Source of the DNA: Streptomyces rishiriensis
GTDB taxonomy: Bacteria; Actinomycetota; Actinomycetes; Streptomycetales; Streptomycetaceae
Length of the DNA: 64,000 nt
NCBI RefSeq assembly: GCF_030815485.1
Contig: NZ_JAUSWV010000002.1
Span: 1,736,001-1,800,000, forward strand
Reading direction: 5' to 3'
The translations under genes were made by a program, and so were the position numbers. This document shows positions 62,287 to 64,000 of this stretch, one piece after another (the first letter of the stretch is position 1; every line of letters starts with the position of its first letter). Below the pieces are notes generated by a model, which searched no databases, was not told where the DNA came from, and saw only the letters and a program-made list of their open reading frames with translations.

Positions 62287-64000
62287 TCACCGTGCGTTGA
62301 AGTACTTCGCCTCGGGATGGTGGATCACGATGGCGTCCGTGGACTGCTCCGGGTGGAGCTGGAACTCCTCCGACAGATGGACGCCGATCCGCTCGGGCCG
62401 GAGCATTTCCGCGATCTTGGCGCGGTCCTCCAGGCCGGGGCAGGCGCCGTAGCCGAGGGAGAAGCGGGCGCCGCGGTACTTCAGAGCGAACATGTCCTCG
62501 ACGTCGGCCGGGTCCTCGCCGGCGAAGCCGAGTTCGGCGCGCACGCGTGCGTGCCAGTACTCGGCGAGGGCCTCGGCCAATTGCACGGACAGGCCGTGCA
62601 GTTCGAGGTAGTCGCGGTAGGAGTTCGACTCGAAGAGCCTCGCGGTCTCCTCACCGATGCGGGAGCCGACGGTGACGACCTGGAAGCCGACGACGTCCGT
62701 CTCCCCCGACTCCTCCGGACGGAAGAAGTCGGCCAGGCACAGGCGGCGGCCGCGGCGCTGGCGCGGGAAGGTGAAGCGGGTGCGCTCGTTGCCCTGCTCG
62801 TCCAGGATGATCAGGTCGTCGTCCTTGGACACACAGGGGAAGTAGCCGTAGACGACGGCAGCCTCGAGGAGGTTGTCGGTCTGGAGCTTGTCCAGCAGGC
62901 CGCGCAGCCGGGGCCGGCCCTCGGTCTCGACGAGTTCCTCGTAGGTCGGGCCGTCGCCGGTGCGAGCCTGCTTCAGGCCCCACTGGCCCTTGAACAGGGC
63001 GCCTTCGTCGAGCCAGGAGGCGTACTCCTTGAGCTGGATGCCCTTGATGACGCGGGTGCCCTCGAACGGCGGCTTCGGGACGGGATTGTCGGTGGCGACG
63101 TCGGAACGGACGTGGCCCTCCTCCGGACGTTCCTCGGCCTCGACGGCGGCGGCGCTCGGTCGGACCCGGCGCTGCTTCAGCTCCGGCAGCTCGACCCCGG
63201 GAACCCCGCGCTTGACGCCGATCAGGGCGTCCATCAGGCGCAGGCCCTCGAAGGCGTCGCGGGCGTAGCGGACCTCGCCCTGGTAGATCTCGTGCAGGTC
63301 CTGCTCGACGTAGGCGCGGGTGAGGGCGGCGCCGCCGAGGATGACGGGGTAGTCGGCGGCCATCTTGCGCTGGTTGAGCTCCTCCAGGTTCTCCTTCATG
63401 ATCACCGTGGATTTGACCAGCAGGCCGGACATGCCGATGACGTCGGCGCGGTGCTCCTGCGCGGCTTCCAGGATCGCGGAGACGGGCTGTTTGATGCCGA
63501 GGTTGACGACGGTGTAGCCGTTGTTGGACAGGATGATGTCGACGAGGTTCTTGCCGATGTCGTGGACGTCGCCGCGCACGGTCGCCAGCACGATGGTGCC
63601 CTTGCCCTCGTCGTCGGTCTTCTCCATGTGCGGCTCGAGATGAGCCACCGCGGTCTTCATCACCTCGGCGGACTGCAGCACGAACGGCAGCTGCATCTGC
63701 CCGGAACCGAACAGCTCACCGACCACCTTCATGCCGTCCAGGAGCGTCTCGTTGACGATGTCCAGAGCGGGCCGGCTCCGCAGGGCCTCGTCGAGATCGG
63801 CCTCCAGGCCGTTCTTCTCACCGTCGATGATCCGGCGCTTGAGGCGCTCGTCCAGCGGCAGCGCGGCCAGTTCCCCGGCCCTGCCCGCCTTCAGCGACTT
63901 GGTGGTGGCCCCCTCGAACAGCGCCATCAGCTTCTGCAGCGGGTCGTAGCCCTCGGCACGGCGGTCGTAGATCAGATCGAGGGCGGTGGCCACCTCCTCC
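62287..64000 (-). CDS. metH: Cobalamin-dependent methionine synthase MetH, C-terminal part
   Basis: 571 codons are visible; the frame stays open past the right edge, so the Zn/homocysteine and methyltetrahydrofolate domains lie outside. Visible: cap domain (about the first 110 residues), B12-binding Rossmann domain with the lower ligand His in GDVHDIGKNLVDI and SGLLVKSTVIM, and the C-terminal SAM reactivation domain (about 310-568; RPERIGVHLSEEF ... HHPEAKYFNAR). Transfers methyl from 5-methyl-THF to homocysteine through cobalamin. The GTG at 63993 is internal, not the start. Confidence 0.95.
   Translation of the reverse strand, partial: EEVATALDLIYDRRAEGYDPLQKLMALFEGATTKSLKAGRAGELAALPLDERLKRRIIDGEKNGLEADLDEALRSRPALDIVNETLLDGMKVVGELFGSGQMQLPFVLQSAEVMKTAVAHLEPHMEKTDDEGKGTIVLATVRGDVHDIGKNLVDIILSNNGYTVVNLGIKQPVSAILEAAQEHRADVIGMSGLLVKSTVIMKENLEELNQRKMAADYPVILGGAALTRAYVEQDLHEIYQGEVRYARDAFEGLRLMDALIGVKRGVPGVELPELKQRRVRPSAAAVEAEERPEEGHVRSDVATDNPVPKPPFEGTRVIKGIQLKEYASWLDEGALFKGQWGLKQARTGDGPTYEELVETEGRPRLRGLLDKLQTDNLLEAAVVYGYFPCVSKDDDLIILDEQGNERTRFTFPRQRRGRRLCLADFFRPEESGETDVVGFQVVTVGSRIGEETARLFESNSYRDYLELHGLSVQLAEALAEYWHARVRAELGFAGEDPADVEDMFALKYRGARFSLGYGACPGLEDRAKIAEMLRPERIGVHLSEEFQLHPEQSTDAIVIHHPEAKYFNAR

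Overview
The window is a high-GC (roughly 70 % or more) actinobacterial chromosome segment and is almost certainly Streptomyces. It carries a Pup-proteasome locus, a conservon (cvn), Tat and paf genes, many GTG starts with strong GGAGG-type ribosome sites, and DmdR/IdeR-like iron control. From memory, gene content and order match the core-chromosome region of S. coelicolor around SCO1609-SCO1657 (glnA4, cvn9/rar, helY, tat, paf, prc, arc, metH). No tRNA, rRNA, CRISPR array, IS element or prophage was seen.

Left part (1-17.9 kb). A truncated Pro-rich membrane protein and a PLP amino-acid deaminase/aldolase precede a gamma-glutamylation cluster: a GlnA4-type glutamine synthetase-like enzyme, an aldehyde dehydrogenase and an SDR dehydrogenase run leftwards, while a FadR/GntR regulator and a class-I amidotransferase (PuuD-like hydrolase) run rightwards. 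A 22-bp motif occurs before both arms. Then come a LysR/TDT-transporter pair, a cupin-XRE regulator coupled to a BtuF-like protein, a C-terminal remnant of a glycine-betaine binding protein, a 5'-3' exonuclease, an iron-box siderophore-interacting protein, a frameshifted membrane gene and an APC permease.

Middle (17.9-32 kb). GNAT acetyltransferase and RluA-type pseudouridine synthase, a complete conservon (sensor kinase, roadblock, DUF742, GTPase, CYP157-like P450 lacking ExxR), then a TetR gene divergent from two DUF1989 proteins, a biotin-dependent urea/guanidine carboxylase and allophanate hydrolase. The gene set fits guanidine breakdown by carboxylation (carboxyguanidine deiminase plus allophanate hydrolase). 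A 20-bp perfect palindrome before this operon recurs, nearly unchanged, before the APC permease 9 kb away, which suggests a two-locus TetR regulon.

Right-centre (32-51.8 kb). HelY helicase, lipid kinase, TatC, TatA, two small proteins, PafC, PafB, two FKBP isomerases, PafA, MFS transporter, divergent LacI regulator, PrcA, PrcB, an endonuclease VII-like HNH protein, Pup (ending GGE), Dop and ARC: the complete pupylation-proteasome set plus the PafBC DNA-damage regulator.

Right end (51.8-64 kb). 3Fe-4S ferredoxin, a membrane-anchored protein, TrmI tRNA methyltransferase, site-2 protease with CBS domains, a RecB-family nuclease with a probable Fe-S cluster, an orphan NarL-type response regulator, two tandem oligopeptide-binding lipoproteins (the upstream one with a one-base frameshift), a HAD phosphatase and the C-terminal half of cobalamin-dependent methionine synthase MetH. 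Many genes end in long perfect hairpins, recorded as terminators. All coordinates come from reading the sequence; no database search was possible.
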